Source of the DNA: Serripes groenlandicus
Taxonomy: Eukaryota; Mollusca; Bivalvia; Cardiida; Cardiidae
NCBI GenBank assembly: GCA_031761405.1
Contig: JASEVX010000017.1
Location: forward strand, 12,348,043-12,412,042
DNA length: 64,000 nucleotides
Reading direction: 5' to 3'
Shown here piece after piece: positions 31,741 through 42,930 of this stretch. A program made the position numbers and the translations under genes. The notes under the pieces are model-generated. The model was not told where the DNA came from. It searched no databases and saw only the letters and a program-made list of their open reading frames with translations. Within the stretch, counting starts at the first letter, position 1. Each line of letters opens with the position of its first letter.

Positions 31741-34700
31741 ACTACTGGTCAATTAAGGAGAGCAGCCAGAACTACTGGTCAAGCAAGGAGTGCAGCCAGT
31801 ACTACTGGTCAAGCAAGGAGAGCAGCCAGTACTACTGGTCAAGCAATGAGAGCAGCCAGTACTACCGGTCAAGCAAGGAGAGCATCCAGTATTACTAGTC
31901 AAGCAAGGAGAGCAGTCAGTACTACTAGTCAAGCAAGGATAGCAGCCAGTACTACTAGTCAAGCAAGGATAGCAGCCAGTACTACTAGTCAACCAAGGAG
32001 AGCAGCCAGTACTACTAGTTAACCAAGGAGAGCAGCCAGTACTACTGGTACACCAAGAATAGCAGTCAGTACTACTAGTCAACCAAGGAGAGCAGCCAGC
32101 ACTACTAGTCAACCAAGAGAGCAGCCAGTACTACTAGTCAACCAAGGAGAGCAGCCAGTACTACTAGTAGAGCAAGGAGAGCAGCCAGAACTACTGGTCA
32201 ACCAAGGAGAGCAGCCAGTACTACTGGTCAACTAAGGATAGCAGCCAGTACTACTAGTCAAGCAAGGATAGCAGCCAGTACTACTAGTCAACCAAGGAGA
32301 GTAGCCAGTACTACTAGTCAACCAAGGAGAGCAGCCAGTACTACTAGTCAAGCAAGGAGAGCAGCCAGTACTACTGGTCAACTAAGGATAGCAGCCAGTA
32401 CTACTAGTCAAGCAAGGAGAGCAGTCAGTACTACTAGTCAAGCAAGGAGAGCAGCCAGTACTACTAGTCAACCAAGGAGAGCAACCAGTACTACTAGTCA
32501 ACGAAGGAGAGCAGCCAGTACTACTGGTCAACCAAGGAGAGCAGCCAGTACGACTGGTCAACTAAAGATAGCAGCCAGTACTACTAGTCAACCAAGGAGA
32601 GCAGCCAGTACTACTAGTCAAGCAAGGAGAACATCCAGTACTACTAGTCAAGCAAGACGAACATCCAGTACTACTAGTCAACTAAGGAGAGCAGCCAGTA
32701 CTACTAGTCAAGCAAGGAGAGCAGCCATTACTACTAGTCAACTAAGGAGAGCAGCCAGTACTACTGGTCAACCAAGGAGAGCAGCCATTACTACTAGTCA
32801 ACTAAGGAGAGCAGCCAGTACTACTAGTCAAGCAAGGAGAGCAGCCATTACTACTAGTCAACTAAGGATAGCAGCCAGTACTACTGGTCAACCAAGGAGA
32901 GCAGCCATTACTACTAGTCAACTAAGGAGAGCAGCCAGTACTACTAGTCAAGCAAGGAGAACATCCAGTACTACTATTCAACCGAGGAGAGCAGCCAGTA
33001 CTACTAGTCAACCAAGGAGAGCAGCCAGTAGTACTAGTCAACCAAGGAGAGCAGCCAGTACTACTAGTCAACCAAGGAGAGCAGCCAGTAGTATTAGTCA
33101 ACCAAGGAGAGCAGCCAGTACTACTAGTCAACCAAGGAGAGCAGCCAGTACTACTGGTCAACCAAGGAGAGCAGCCAGTACTATAGTCAACCAAGGAGAG
33201 CAGCCAGTACTACCGGTCAACCAAGGAGAGCAGCCAGTACTACTAGTCAACCAAGGAGAGCAGCCAGTACTACTAGTCAACCAAGGAGAGCAGTCAGTAC
33301 TACTGGTCAACCAAGGAGAGCAGTCAGTACTTCTGGTCAACCAAGGATAGCAGCCAGTACTACTGGTCAACCAAGGAGAGCAGCCAGTACTACTAGTCAA
33401 CCAAGGAGAGCAGCCATTACTACTAGTCAAGCAAGGATAGCAGCCAGTACTACTGGTCAACTAAGGAGAGCAGCCAGTACTACTAGTCAACCAAGGAGAG
33501 CAGCCAGTACTACTAGTCAAGCAAGGATAGCAGCCAGTACTATTAATCAACTAAGGAGAGTAGCCAGTACTACTGGTCAACCAAGGAGAGCAGCCAGTAC
33601 TACTAGTCAACCAAGGAGAGCAGCCATTACTATTATTCAACCAAGGAGAGCAGCCAGTACTACTGGCCAGCCAAGGAGAGCAGTCAGTACTACTAGTCAA
33701 GCAAGGATAGAAGCCAGTACTACTGGTCAACCAAGTAGAGCAGCCAGTACTACTAGTCAAGCAAGGATAGCAGCCAGTACTACTAGTCAACTAAGGAGAG
33801 CAGCCAGTACTACTGGTCAACCAAGGAGAGCAGCCAGTACTACTAATCAAGCAAGGATAGCAGCCAGTACTACTGGTCAACCAAGGATAGCAGCCAGTAC
33901 TACTAGTCAAGCAAGGATAGCAGCCAGTACTACTAGTCAACTAAGGAGAGCAGCCAGTACTACTGGTCAACCAAGGAGAGCAGCCAGTACTACTAATCAA
34001 GCAAGGATAGCAGCCAGTACTACTGGTCAACCAAGGATAGCAGCCAGTACTACTAGTCAAGCAAGGAGAGCAGCCAGTACTACTAGTCAAGCAAGGAGAG
34101 CAGCCAGTACTACTAGTCAACTAAGGAGAGCAGCCAGTACTACTAGTCAAGCAAGGATAGCAGCCACTACTTCTAGTCAAGCAAGGAGAGCAGCCAGTAC
34201 TACTGGTCAACCAAGGATAGCAGTCAGTACTACTGGTCAACCAAGGAGAGCAGCCAGTACTACTGGTAAACCAAGGAGAGCAGCCAGTACTACTAGTCAA
34301 CCAAGGAGAGCAGTCAGTACTACTGGTCAACTAAAGATAGCAGCCAGTACTACTAGTCAAGCAAGGAGAGCATCCAGTCATACTAGTCAACCAAGGAGAG
34401 CAGCCAGTACTACTAGTCAAGCAAGGAGAACATCCAGTACTACTGGTCAACCAAGGAGAGCAGCCAGTACTACTGGTCAACCAAGGAGAGCAGCCAGTAC
34501 TACTAGTCAAGCAAGGAGAGCAGCCAGTACTACTAGTTAAGCAAGGAGAGCAGCCAGTACTACTAGTCAAGCAAGGAGAGCAGCCATTACTTCTAGTCAA
34601 CCAAGGAGAGCAGCCAGTACTACTAGTCAAGCAAGGAGAGGAGCCAGTACTACTAGTCAAGCAAGGAGAGCAGCCAGTACTACTGGTCAACTAAGGAGAG

Positions 34701-36205
34701 CAGCCAGTACTACTAGTCAAGCAAGGAGAGCAGCCATTACTTCTAGTCAAGCAAGGAGAGCAGCCAGTACTACTAGTCAAGCAAGGAGAGCAGCCAGTAC
34801 TACTAGTCAAGCAAGGAGAGCAGCCAGTACTACTAGTCAACCAAGGAGAGCAGCCAGTACTACTAGTCAAGCAAGGAGAGCAGCCATTACTTCTAGTCAA
34901 GCAAGGAGAGCAGCCAGTACTACTAGTCAAGCAAGGAGAGCAGCCAGTACTACTAGTCAAGCAAGGAGAGCAGCCAGTACTACTGGTCAACTAAGGATAG
35001 CAGCCAGTACTACTGGTCAACTAAGGAGAGCAGCCAGTACTACTAGTCAAGCAAGGAGAGCAGCCAGTACTACTAGTCAAGCAAGGAGAGCAGCCAGTAC
35101 TACTAGTCAACCAAGGAGAGCAGCCAGTACTACTAGTCAAGCAAGGAGAGCAGCCAGTACTACTGGTCAACTAAGGATAGCAGCCAGTACTACTGGTCAA
35201 CTAAGGAGAGCAGCCAGTACTACTAGTCAACCAAGGAGAGCAGCCAGTACTACTAGTCAAGCAAGGATAGCAGCCAGTACTATTAATCAACTAAGGAGAG
35301 TAGCCAGTACTACTGGTCAACCAAGGAGAGCAGCCAGTACTACTAGTCAACCAAGGAGAGCAGCCAGTACTATTAGTCAACCAAGGAGAGCAGCCAGTAC
35401 TACTGGCCAACCAAGGAGAGCAGTCAGTACTACTAGTCAAGCAAGGAGAGCAGCCAGTACTACTAGTCAAGCAAGGAGAGCAGCCAGTACTACTAGTCAA
35501 ACAAGTAGAACATCCAGTACTACTGGTCAAGCAAGGATAGCAGCCAGTACTACTAGTTAACCAAGGAGAGCAGCCAGTACTACCGGTCAACCAAGGAGAG
35601 CAGCCAGTACTACTGGTCAACCAAGGAGAGCAGCCATTACTACTGGTCAAGCAAGGAGAGCAGCCAGTACTACTGGTCAACCAAGGATAGCAGCCAGTAC
35701 TACTAGTCAAGCATGGATAGCAGCCAGTACTACTGGTCAACCAAGGATAGCAGCCAGTACTACTGGTCAACCAAGGATAGCAGCCAGTACTTCTGGTCAA
35801 CCAAGGAGAGCAGCCAGTACTACTGGTCAACCAAGGATAGCAGCCAGTACTACTAGTAAAGCATGGATAGCAGCCAGTACTACTGGTCAACCAAGGATAG
35901 CAGCCAGTACTACTGGTCAACCAAGGATAGCAGCCAGTACTTCTGGTCAACCAAGGAGAGCAGCCAGTACTACTAGTAAAGCATGGATAGCAGCCAGTAC
36001 TACTGGTCAACCAAGGATAGCAGCCAGTACTACTGGTAAACCAAGGATAGCAGTCAGTACTACTAGTCAAGCAATTATAGCAGCCAGTACTACTGGTCAA
36101 CCAAGGATAGCAGCCAGTACTACTGGTCAACCAAGGAGAGCAGCCAGTACTACTGGTCAAGCAAGGAGAGCAGCCAGTAGTACTGGTCAAGCAATGCGAG
36201 TAACC
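31741..36205. repeat. 30-bp satellite inside SINE-A, about 149 copies
   Basis: Unit TACTACTAGTCAAGCAAGGA plus GAGCAGCCAG, with common alternates at three positions (A/G in CT(A/G)GTC, (C/G/T) in CAA(G/C/T)CAAGG or CAACTAAGG, and GAGAG/GATAG). Both parts match SINE-A minus strand: CCAGTACTACTGGTC and AAGGAG(G/A)GCAGCCATTACTAC, which in intact copies lie roughly 80-90 bp apart. Many units retain GCAGCCATTACTACTAG. Blocks of units are repeated at higher order, for example around 34490-35030 and 35600-36000. Minus-strand frames of decapeptide repeats (LTSSTGCSPW type) are by-products. Confidence 0.96.
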
Positions 36206-36345
36206 AGTACTACTGGTCCATTTATCCTGTTATCAGCGAGTCAATCGTTATGCTAACCCCGCAATCCTGAGCGCGAAGGAGAGCAGCCATTTCTACAATT
36301 TTTTAAAGCATTTGGGGATCGAACCTACGACCTCTTGCAGTGAAA
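36206..36345 (-). mobile_element. SINE-A 5' segment, right flank of the 30-bp array
   Basis: ACTACTGGTCCATTTATCCT, GTTATCAGCGAGTCAATCGT, TATGCTAACCCCGCAATCCT, GAGCGCGAAGGAGAGCAGCC and GGGGATCGAACCTACGACCT complete the SINE interrupted at 31740. The A-box end is lost. Confidence 0.92.
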
Positions 36346-36444
36346 ACGTCGAACTTCATAATTATTTACGGGTACCAGTAATACAACCATATTCAAAGTC
36401 ATGACCGATAGAAAACTAGAACTCTCCAAGATAAGCCACGAATG

Positions 36445-36612
36445 AGGAGTACGAGTCTCGCATCTTCTTCGTCTGGCACATGGGCGTGATTAATGAGTCT
36501 CACACCTTCTTCGTCTGGCACATGGACGTGACTAATGAGTCTCGCACATTCTTCGACTGGCACATGGACGTGATTAATGAATCTCGCACCTTCTTCGTCT
36601 GGTACATGGACG
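36445..36612. repeat. 42-bp tandem array, 4 copies
   Basis: Unit GACGTGATTAATGAGTCTCG, CACCTTCTTCGTCTGGCACA, TG. 42 is a multiple of three, hence open frames of 67 and 79 codons over it; no start or splice context supports coding. Confidence 0.9.
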
Positions 36613-36712
36613 GGATCAATACATGTAGGGCTACACATCTAGATTGTTGTGAGAGAATTCATCAACGACTATGTAACATTTAGGAGTGAGTTAAGACCCT
36701 GATCAGATTGTA

Positions 36713-37490
36713 CGTATACATAGGGTTTATCGGAGTCTTCATTGTACGTATACATAGGGTTTATCGGAGTCTTCATTGTACGTATACTAGGGTTTATCAG
36801 AGTCTTTATTGTACTTAAACATAGGGTTTATCAGAGTCTTCATAGTACGTATACATAGGGTTTATCGGAGTCTTCATTGTACGTATACATAGGGTTTATC
36901 AGAGTCTTTATTGTACGTATACATAGGGTTTACCGGAGCTTTCATTGTACGTATACATAGGGTGTACCGGAGTCTTCATTGTACGTATACATAGGGTGTA
37001 CCGGAGTCTTCATTGTACGTATACATAGGGTGTACCGGAGTCTTCATTGTACGTACACATAGGGTGAACCGGAGTCTTCATTGTACGTACACATAGGGTG
37101 TACCGGAGTCTTCATTGTACGTATACATAGGGTGTACCGGAGTCTTCATTGTACGTATACATAGGGTGTACCGGAGTCTTCATTGTACGTACACATAGGG
37201 TGAACCGGAGTCTTTATTGTACGTATACATAGGGTGTACCGGAGTCTTCATTGTACGTATACATAGGGTGTACCGGAGTCTTCATTGTACGTTACATAGG
37301 GTGTATCGGAGTCTTCATTGTACGTATACATAGGGTGTACCGGAGTCTTCATTGTACGTATACATAGGGTGTACCGGCGTCTTTATTGTACGTATACATA
37401 GGGTGTACCGGAGTCTTCATTGTACGTATACATAGGGTGTACCGGAGTCTTCATTGTACGTATACATAGGGTGTAGTCTTCATTGTACGT
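36713..37490. repeat. 34-bp minisatellite, about 23 copies
   Basis: Unit TTGTACGTATACATAGGGTG, TACCGGAGTCTTCA. Early units read GGTTTATCGGAG or GGTTTATCAGAG, later ones GGTGTACCGGAG, so the array has a sequence gradient. Confidence 0.96.
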
Positions 37491-38205
37491 ATTGCGGTGA
37501 TTGAGGACTCTGATCAGACTGTGCGTATTCATAGGAACACCACAGTATTCACGGCACTCATGGCCGTGTTACTTGTAGCGCTAAACCTGTATATTATAGA
37601 CTGAATATACGTTTAGACATATTGCGGCGAGTAAAGACTCTGGTCAAACTGTACGTATGTATTGGGTCACCGGAGTCTTGACTTTACTCAGACGTGATAC
37701 AAGTAAAGCTAAGCCTGAATATACACCTAGTGCTGTGTTAGACGTATTGCGGTGAGTAAAGACTCTGGTCAGACGGTACGTATGTATTGGGTCATCGGAG
37801 TCTTGACTTTACTCAGACGTGATACAAGTAAAGCTAAGCCTGAATATACATCCATCTAGTGCTGTGTTAGACGTATTGCGGTGAGTAAAGACTCTGGTCA
37901 AACGGTACATATGTATAGGGTCCCCGGAGTCTTCTCTGTTCGCGTGGAGGCTAGACTTGTATAGTTTAGACTGAATATACATCTAGTGCTTTTTTTGACG
38001 TATTGCGGTGAGTAAAGAATCTGGTCAGACGGTACGTATGTATCGGGTCACCGGAGTCTTGACTGTACTCATGAACGTGATACTAGTAAAGCTAGACTTG
38101 TATACCTTAGACTGAATACATGTATACATCTAGTATTGCGCCGAGTGAAGGCCCTGGTCAGACTGTTCGTATGAATGGGGTAACCGGAGTCTTCACTGAA
38201 CAGTT
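37491..38205. repeat. About 120-130-bp higher-order repeats related to the 34-bp array, 5-6 copies
   Basis: Units contain GTATTGCGGTGAGTAAAGAC, TCTGGTCAGACGGTACGTAT, GTATTGGGTCACCGGAGTCT, TGACTTTACTCA, AAGCTAAGCCTGAATATACA and CATCTAGTGCTG. The words GTACGTATG and CCGGAGTCTT show that the 34-bp unit is a fragment of this longer unit. Confidence 0.9.
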
Positions 38206-38310
38206 GGTTAGTCTTTAGACAGCAATAACACTGAGCTAGCACTTTAATGTTTGTTAATCGTCGTTTGACGAATAAGACTAAAATACGAAAGCATTGAATT
38301 AGAGAAAAGG

Positions 38311-38514
38311 TCAACCCCTTTTACACATACTGATGATTTTTGAAATCATTATGAAAAATGGAAAAATGACTTATAATGAACAATTTTTTCCTTTGGCCAC
38401 CATGCATTTACCTCTATTTGATAAATATGCAATCATTTACAGAGATTTTGCACATGTTTGCCAGTATGTTTGCGGAGACGTCAGCTGAGGATTTGTTGTA
38501 TGTGGAAAAAGATA
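38311..38514. mobile_element. MITE-T1 copy, cut by a MITE-G insertion
   Basis: Left CAACCCCTTTTACACATACT; interior ATGACTTATAATGAACAATT; right GGATTTGTTGTATGTGGAAA, after which the expected GGGTTAA is replaced by the start of a MITE-G. Confidence 0.75.
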
Positions 38515-38776
38515 TGAGCAGTCCCGCGAGAAAACCAGCATTGTGGACTCTGCGTAAAGTATCGACCCGGATCAGCCTAAGCATGCCGCGCAGGCTAACC
38601 CGGACAGACACTTTTCGCCTCCTGTGGATTTTCTGTTTCAGGAATCATCACCCTTTACCTCTATCCCCCTGAGACGGAATGTGTCGGCCCGGATCGGTCT
38701 GCGCGGATTGCGCAGGCTGATCTGGGTCGATACATTACGCAGAGGCCATACTGTTGGTTTTCTCGCGGGACGGCTC
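38515..38776. mobile_element. MITE-G copy, full length
   Basis: TGAGCAGTCCCGCGAG to CTCGCGGGACGGCTCA. Terminal repeats almost perfect over 40 bp. It interrupts the right end of a MITE-T1, giving a relative age (MITE-G is younger here). Confidence 0.94.
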
Positions 38777-39185
38777 ACACCACTATTTACATTGGACGGT
38801 GACTTTAAACTGGTCATATATAACTAAGCGATTGACCCCGTATTGATAGAGAGGTCAAGTATTTTAGCTTGAAGTCAAAATTGATTTCGACTTTTTAAGT
38901 ACTACTGTCGCCAGTCAAACCAAATCAATATTGTCACACACAATAAGACGCTCTAGCTCGTTGATAAGTTGGACGTCTATCATGTATTTATTGACATCGA
39001 TTAAATACCCATTATTTATAAACTTAAATGTCGAGTGTACTTAAATGCTCCCAATATTATTTCGAAACCAAAAACATCTGAAGATAAGTGGACAGGTTTG
39101 ACATAGGATTGAAAATATTGTGGAAAAACAAAATCCGCATGGACAATGGATGTCCCGTTTCCCCTAAATGTTTTACTTTACTTTA
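38777..39185. other. Unique sequence
   Basis: A weak MITE-T1-like trace (GAAAATATTGTGGAAAAAC, about 39112). Nothing else. Confidence 0.4.
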
Positions 39186-39270
39186 CGGATGACACCTCCT
39201 CGGTTGTACAGTGGTAGAGCATCCACCTCGGTCGCGAGATTCCGATCGGGTCATACAAATAAAAGCATTG
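39186..39270 (+). mobile_element. SINE-A head fragment with deletion
   Basis: CTCGGTTGTACAGTGGTAGA, GCATCCACCTCGGTCGCGAG, ATTCCGATCGGGTCATAC. The anticodon arm between CACCTCGG and GTCGCG is missing. The CATCCACCTCGG word is that of the amplified 28-bp units at 0.7-1.7 kb. Confidence 0.75.
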
Positions 39271-39310
39271 CAGTGCTGACGGCCTAGGGGCTGCTGGAAT
39301 GTTGGATTAT

Positions 39311-39520
39311 TCGACGCACGGGCCCTACGGCCCCCGGTTAATCCGCCGCTGTATATTTCAAGTGACTTCTTTCGTGGGGTGGGGAGTCGGGCACGGGCCC
39401 TATGGGCCCCCTCCAATTCCGCCACTACATTTGCCACGTTTTTTCTTTGTTTAATCTTTCGACGCACGGGCCCTACGGCCCCCGGTTAATCCGCCACTGT
39501 ATATTTCACGTGACTTTTTT
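39311..39520. repeat. GC-rich direct repeat, 3 copies
   Basis: CGACGCACGGGCCCTACGGC, CCCCGGTTAATCCGCC, CTGTATATTTCACGTGAC occurs at 39311-39372 and 39460-39516. A diverged copy (GGGCACGGGCCCTATGGGCC) lies between them. The palindrome GGGCCCTACGGCCC stands out against the AT-rich surroundings. Confidence 0.85.
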
Positions 39521-40523
39521 TATTGTTCGTTCCTCTTCGCGAATGTTAATAATGTTAACAAGCGCCATCGGCGCATTAACTTCTAAAGCATTTCTTAAAC
39601 TTATATTGGAGTACTCACGCCTTAAGTTTTTCACTGATGTTCCAACAACATTAAAATGATATTTATAGGGGTGATCCTAACCTTTTAAATTCAGTTTTGT
39701 TGAATCCATGATGAACTATTTTTCTCGCGTAGTTTCCCATGCGTTGTTTGGTGCTAACAGCAATTGGCAGGCTCTAAACTACGAAAAAAATGGTATATGA
39801 CCAGGCCAAACAGCATTGTGAGATTAGGATTACGGCAGACTGGCTACTGTCTACTGTCTACCGAACGTTACTTTCTGATAGAAGAACTCGTTCTGAATAA
39901 GTATATTAGTAATATAGTAGTCTAGATGGGAAATGGACTCGCATAGGCACTCTCTGACAATGCCATACACAATCAACCTTTATAAACAACTCCTTCAAGA
40001 CTGCTAGTTATAAATAAAGGTATATACGGATAACAACAGTCCGAGAAAATGCTAGCATTATAAATATTTCACCTCATTCGTAAATCTTGTAACAAAGAAC
40101 CTGTCTTTTACTTGAGGAATGGTGTATATTATATACCTGTATATTTTCCGGTGCAAATATATAAGCAGATTGCCATGCACCAATCCAACACGACGGAATT
40201 CCGTATTTGACCGTACCAAATATAGTCTTTGTACGTCACTGCAATATAATGTGACATCATTGAAATATGAGTACACGTCATTCTAAATGCGGTAGTGGGG
40301 GCGTGAATCACACGCCGTTTATATTGTATAATATTCCGATTCCTTAAACTTCAAAATAGACATTCTTAGGTTTGAGATTAGTTTGATCAACTGAACTGTA
40401 CTAGATAAAGTCTGATTACAGAAATACAGCGTTGATATACTATCATCATTTCAAGGACAGGTTCCAAGCTTAGCTTTTAGGAGAAATATGACTTTTCTAA
40501 ATCTACAAGGTTGTTTTATGCTC
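39521..40523. other. Unique sequence, about 1 kb
   Basis: No tandem array, SINE, MITE or exon recognised. Short overlapping frames (60-85 codons) lack context. Confidence 0.4.
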
Positions 40524-40753
40524 TCAACCCTTTCCCTCATACGACAATTCTGCAGCAGACGACTTTGAACGTATTTTGTCAAAACATAGAAAATCTCCAT
40601 AATTGAATGGATAACCTATGACAAAAAGTGGAAAAACATTGTGGCCAAAGGAGAAATTGCACGTTTTGTGCAATTTCTTCTTTTGTCACTATGTTTTCAA
40701 AAAGCCGCGGCGGCAGAGGCGTCAGAAAGCGTCTGTATGAGGGAAAGGGGTAA
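40524..40753. mobile_element. MITE-T1 copy
   Basis: Left TCAACCCTTTCCCTCATACG (TTAA mutated to TCAA), right GAGGGAAAGGGGTAA. Hairpin of the compensated type AAATTGCAC..GTGCAATTT. Very similar to the next copy. Confidence 0.93.
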
Positions 40754-41080
40754 ATGATAGTGTCTTACACAAATTGGTCTCCTATCATTAGTACGAATAG
40801 TTGTATGATGACGTCACCATATTTACGTTTCATCTTTTCAAATCGATTTGAAACATATTTTCACTATTTGATTCGATCTTTCGGCCCTATGTCTTCTTCA
40901 TTATTGCATAAAGATCTCTACAATGTTGTGTCCAACTTGAGAATAAAGAACATGGAGTCTGATGAAGACCACATTCCGAACTTTCCATGCAAAGAGTGTG
41001 TTTATTGTTACATGTATACATATTTAATCCTTTACTGGATCAACTTCATTAGTCACTCTTAACACTATTACACATCTGTA
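40754..41080. other. Spacer between two MITE-T1 copies
   Basis: A 102-codon plus frame lies here but has no splice or initiation support. The word TTTCGGCCCTATGTCTTCTTC (40889 region) resembles TTTCGGTCTTAGGCCTTCTTC at 14.62 kb, a motif often met in retroelement remnants. Confidence 0.4.
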
Positions 41081-41310
41081 TTAACCCTTTCCCTCATACG
41101 ACAATTCTGCAGCAGACGACTTTGAACGTATTTTGTCAAAACATAGAAAATCTCCATAATTGAATGGATAACCTATGACAAAAAGTGAGAAACATTGTGG
41201 CAAAAGGAGAAATTGCACGTTTTGTGCAATTTCTTCTTTTGTCACTATGTGTTCAAAACGCCGTCTGCTGCAGATGCGTCAGAAAGCGTCTATATGAGGG
41301 AAAGGGTTAA
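41081..41310. mobile_element. MITE-T1 copy, intact
   Basis: TTAACCCTTTCCCTCATACG to ATGAGGGAAAGGGTTAA, perfect TTAA flanks. Hairpin AAATTGCAC..GTGCAATTT. Confidence 0.95.
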
Positions 41311-42249
41311 ATAGTATAAAACCAAAAATAAATGACAAATTTAAATTTTGAGACAGGACATGAAACATTGTGGGAAATGGCAACATTGTTAAACTCTTGA
41401 AACTCGTCAACTGCATGTAAGGCAAAAGACGTTAATTTGACAGAAGAGTTTAACATTACTCCAGTAATTATACAATCATTACCACAGACAGATGATTGCG
41501 GCGTGGCAGGCGATGAAGGGTCTTGTCGTATCTTGGATCAGTGAAGACCCGGGTGAGTCTGGGCGTCATATCAGAACATTTACTGTCAACCCATATTTAG
41601 AAGACCCTTTATTTAAAATATATGTTGAAAGACTAGAACGGTAGCCCGAATTATCTCCGTTACATATCTCATTATGTGATACGAAAACAGGATTGATTCT
41701 TGTGACTCAGTTCACGTAATGACAAGGTAATTAGGTATATTCTGAATAGTTTTGATTTTGTCACGTTTTCCATTAGGTTGAAACGTTTATAAAATATTTC
41801 GTCGGTGAGTGCAAACCAATGATTGTGTCCTTAGACATGCCAAACTATGCAATGAAATACGCATAAAACAGGAATGTACAAACATCATGAACCTCTACAC
41901 AGTAAAACAGACCACCGAACATTGACTACCATTTAGGCATATTTGCGTAAACCAACTTCATTGCATTTGCGAACAGTATAACTCAAGATCAACCTCCACA
42001 TACAGGTGCATACCCAGGCATACGCTAGCACGCCAATGCGTACAATTCGCTAGAAAAAGGTGAAATGAAATGCATTAAAAACTGAAGGCTGAACGTGGCA
42101 AAGATTGATTTCGTCAGAAAATGTCAATAAATCTGCATGTGGATATAGAATCGAGCTAATTTGGGTTTTCGGTATGAGCGAACCATTTGTGTTCACCATA
42201 ATTATACATTATAGGATTTCAAACTTTTCCCTACGGAATATGCACGGAC
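41311..42249. other. Unique sequence
   Basis: A decayed MITE-T1-like trace near 41360-41430 (GAAACATTGTGGGAAATGGC, CTCGTCAACTGCATG). The remainder is unassigned. Confidence 0.4.
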
Positions 42250-42496
42250 CGAGGGGGGCTTGGTGTGAAACGGTTGTAACTTAAATCCTATTTTGAAAAC
42301 CCTGGTGAAGGGGCAATTTTGACCCCTTTGTAAACAATGCAAAATTAGGTGCCATTGCTCAGAACGAGCAATGGCACCTAACTTTTCATTTGTTTACCAA
42401 GAAAATTAATTTAAGGCGTATACAAACTTTATGGCGAGTTGATTAACCTAGGTCAAAAATACCAATTTTAGTTTCAACCGTTCACGCAAAGCCCTC
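42250..42496. mobile_element. MITE-C copy 3, ends decayed
   Basis: GAGGGGGGCTTGGTGTGAAA to CCGTTCACGCAAAGCCCTC. Central hairpin GGTGCCATTGCTC..GAGCAATGGCACC intact. Confidence 0.9.
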
Positions 42497-42639
42497 AAAT
42501 TGTAACATTACGCCAAGGTTGATTACCCCGCGCCACCGCTCTGTCGGGCAAGGAAACATTGGGTTGAACGTATTTATTCAGTTAAAGCAATATGCAAGTT
42601 AATGTAGGTAGGGTTACAGAGAAGTACATAAATGGATAA

Positions 42640-42864
42640 TTTGTTTTATTGGGGTTTTACGCCGCTTTCAACATTATTTCAGTTATTTCACGGCGACAGT
42701 TCACTTATTCATGATCCATGGGTGAACAAACCAGTACTATAGGCTAGGAAATGTGCCTTGCCCAAGGGTACTCCATCATGACTGAGGTGCCGCGTCTGGG
42801 GATCGCACCAGGGACGACCGGTTTCCAATAACAAACGCTAACCACTCAACCACGGCGGATTCCT
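42640..42864 (-). mobile_element. SINE-C, full length, perfect 13-bp target duplication
   Basis: Minus strand: head ATCCGCCGTGGTTGAGTGGT, B-box region GTCGTCCCTGGTGCGATCCC, GTACCCTTGGGCAAGGCACA, tail GGCGTAAAACCCCAATAAAA. Flanked by CATAAATGGATAA at 42627-42639 and 42865-42877. Confidence 0.94.
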
Positions 42865-42930
42865 CATAAATGGATAAGAAAACAAGCAAAATACGCTGAT
42901 ATTAATTCATCTCCTTCATGCGTGCATTTA

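Noticed and set aside
31010..31756. Short repetitive frames over the 10-bp and 12-bp arrays
   Set aside because: Open on both strands because of the repeat composition; no supporting signals.
31753..36190. Repeated LTSSTGCSPW-type frames of 69-299 codons
   Set aside because: The 30-bp unit is ten codons long, so frames recur wherever unit variants lack stops. Frames are broken at arbitrary units and the sequence is SINE-derived.
40754..41062. 102-codon plus-strand gene between two MITEs
   Set aside because: No initiation context, no splice sites in frame, low-complexity hydrophobic content, and the segment is AT-rich spacer.
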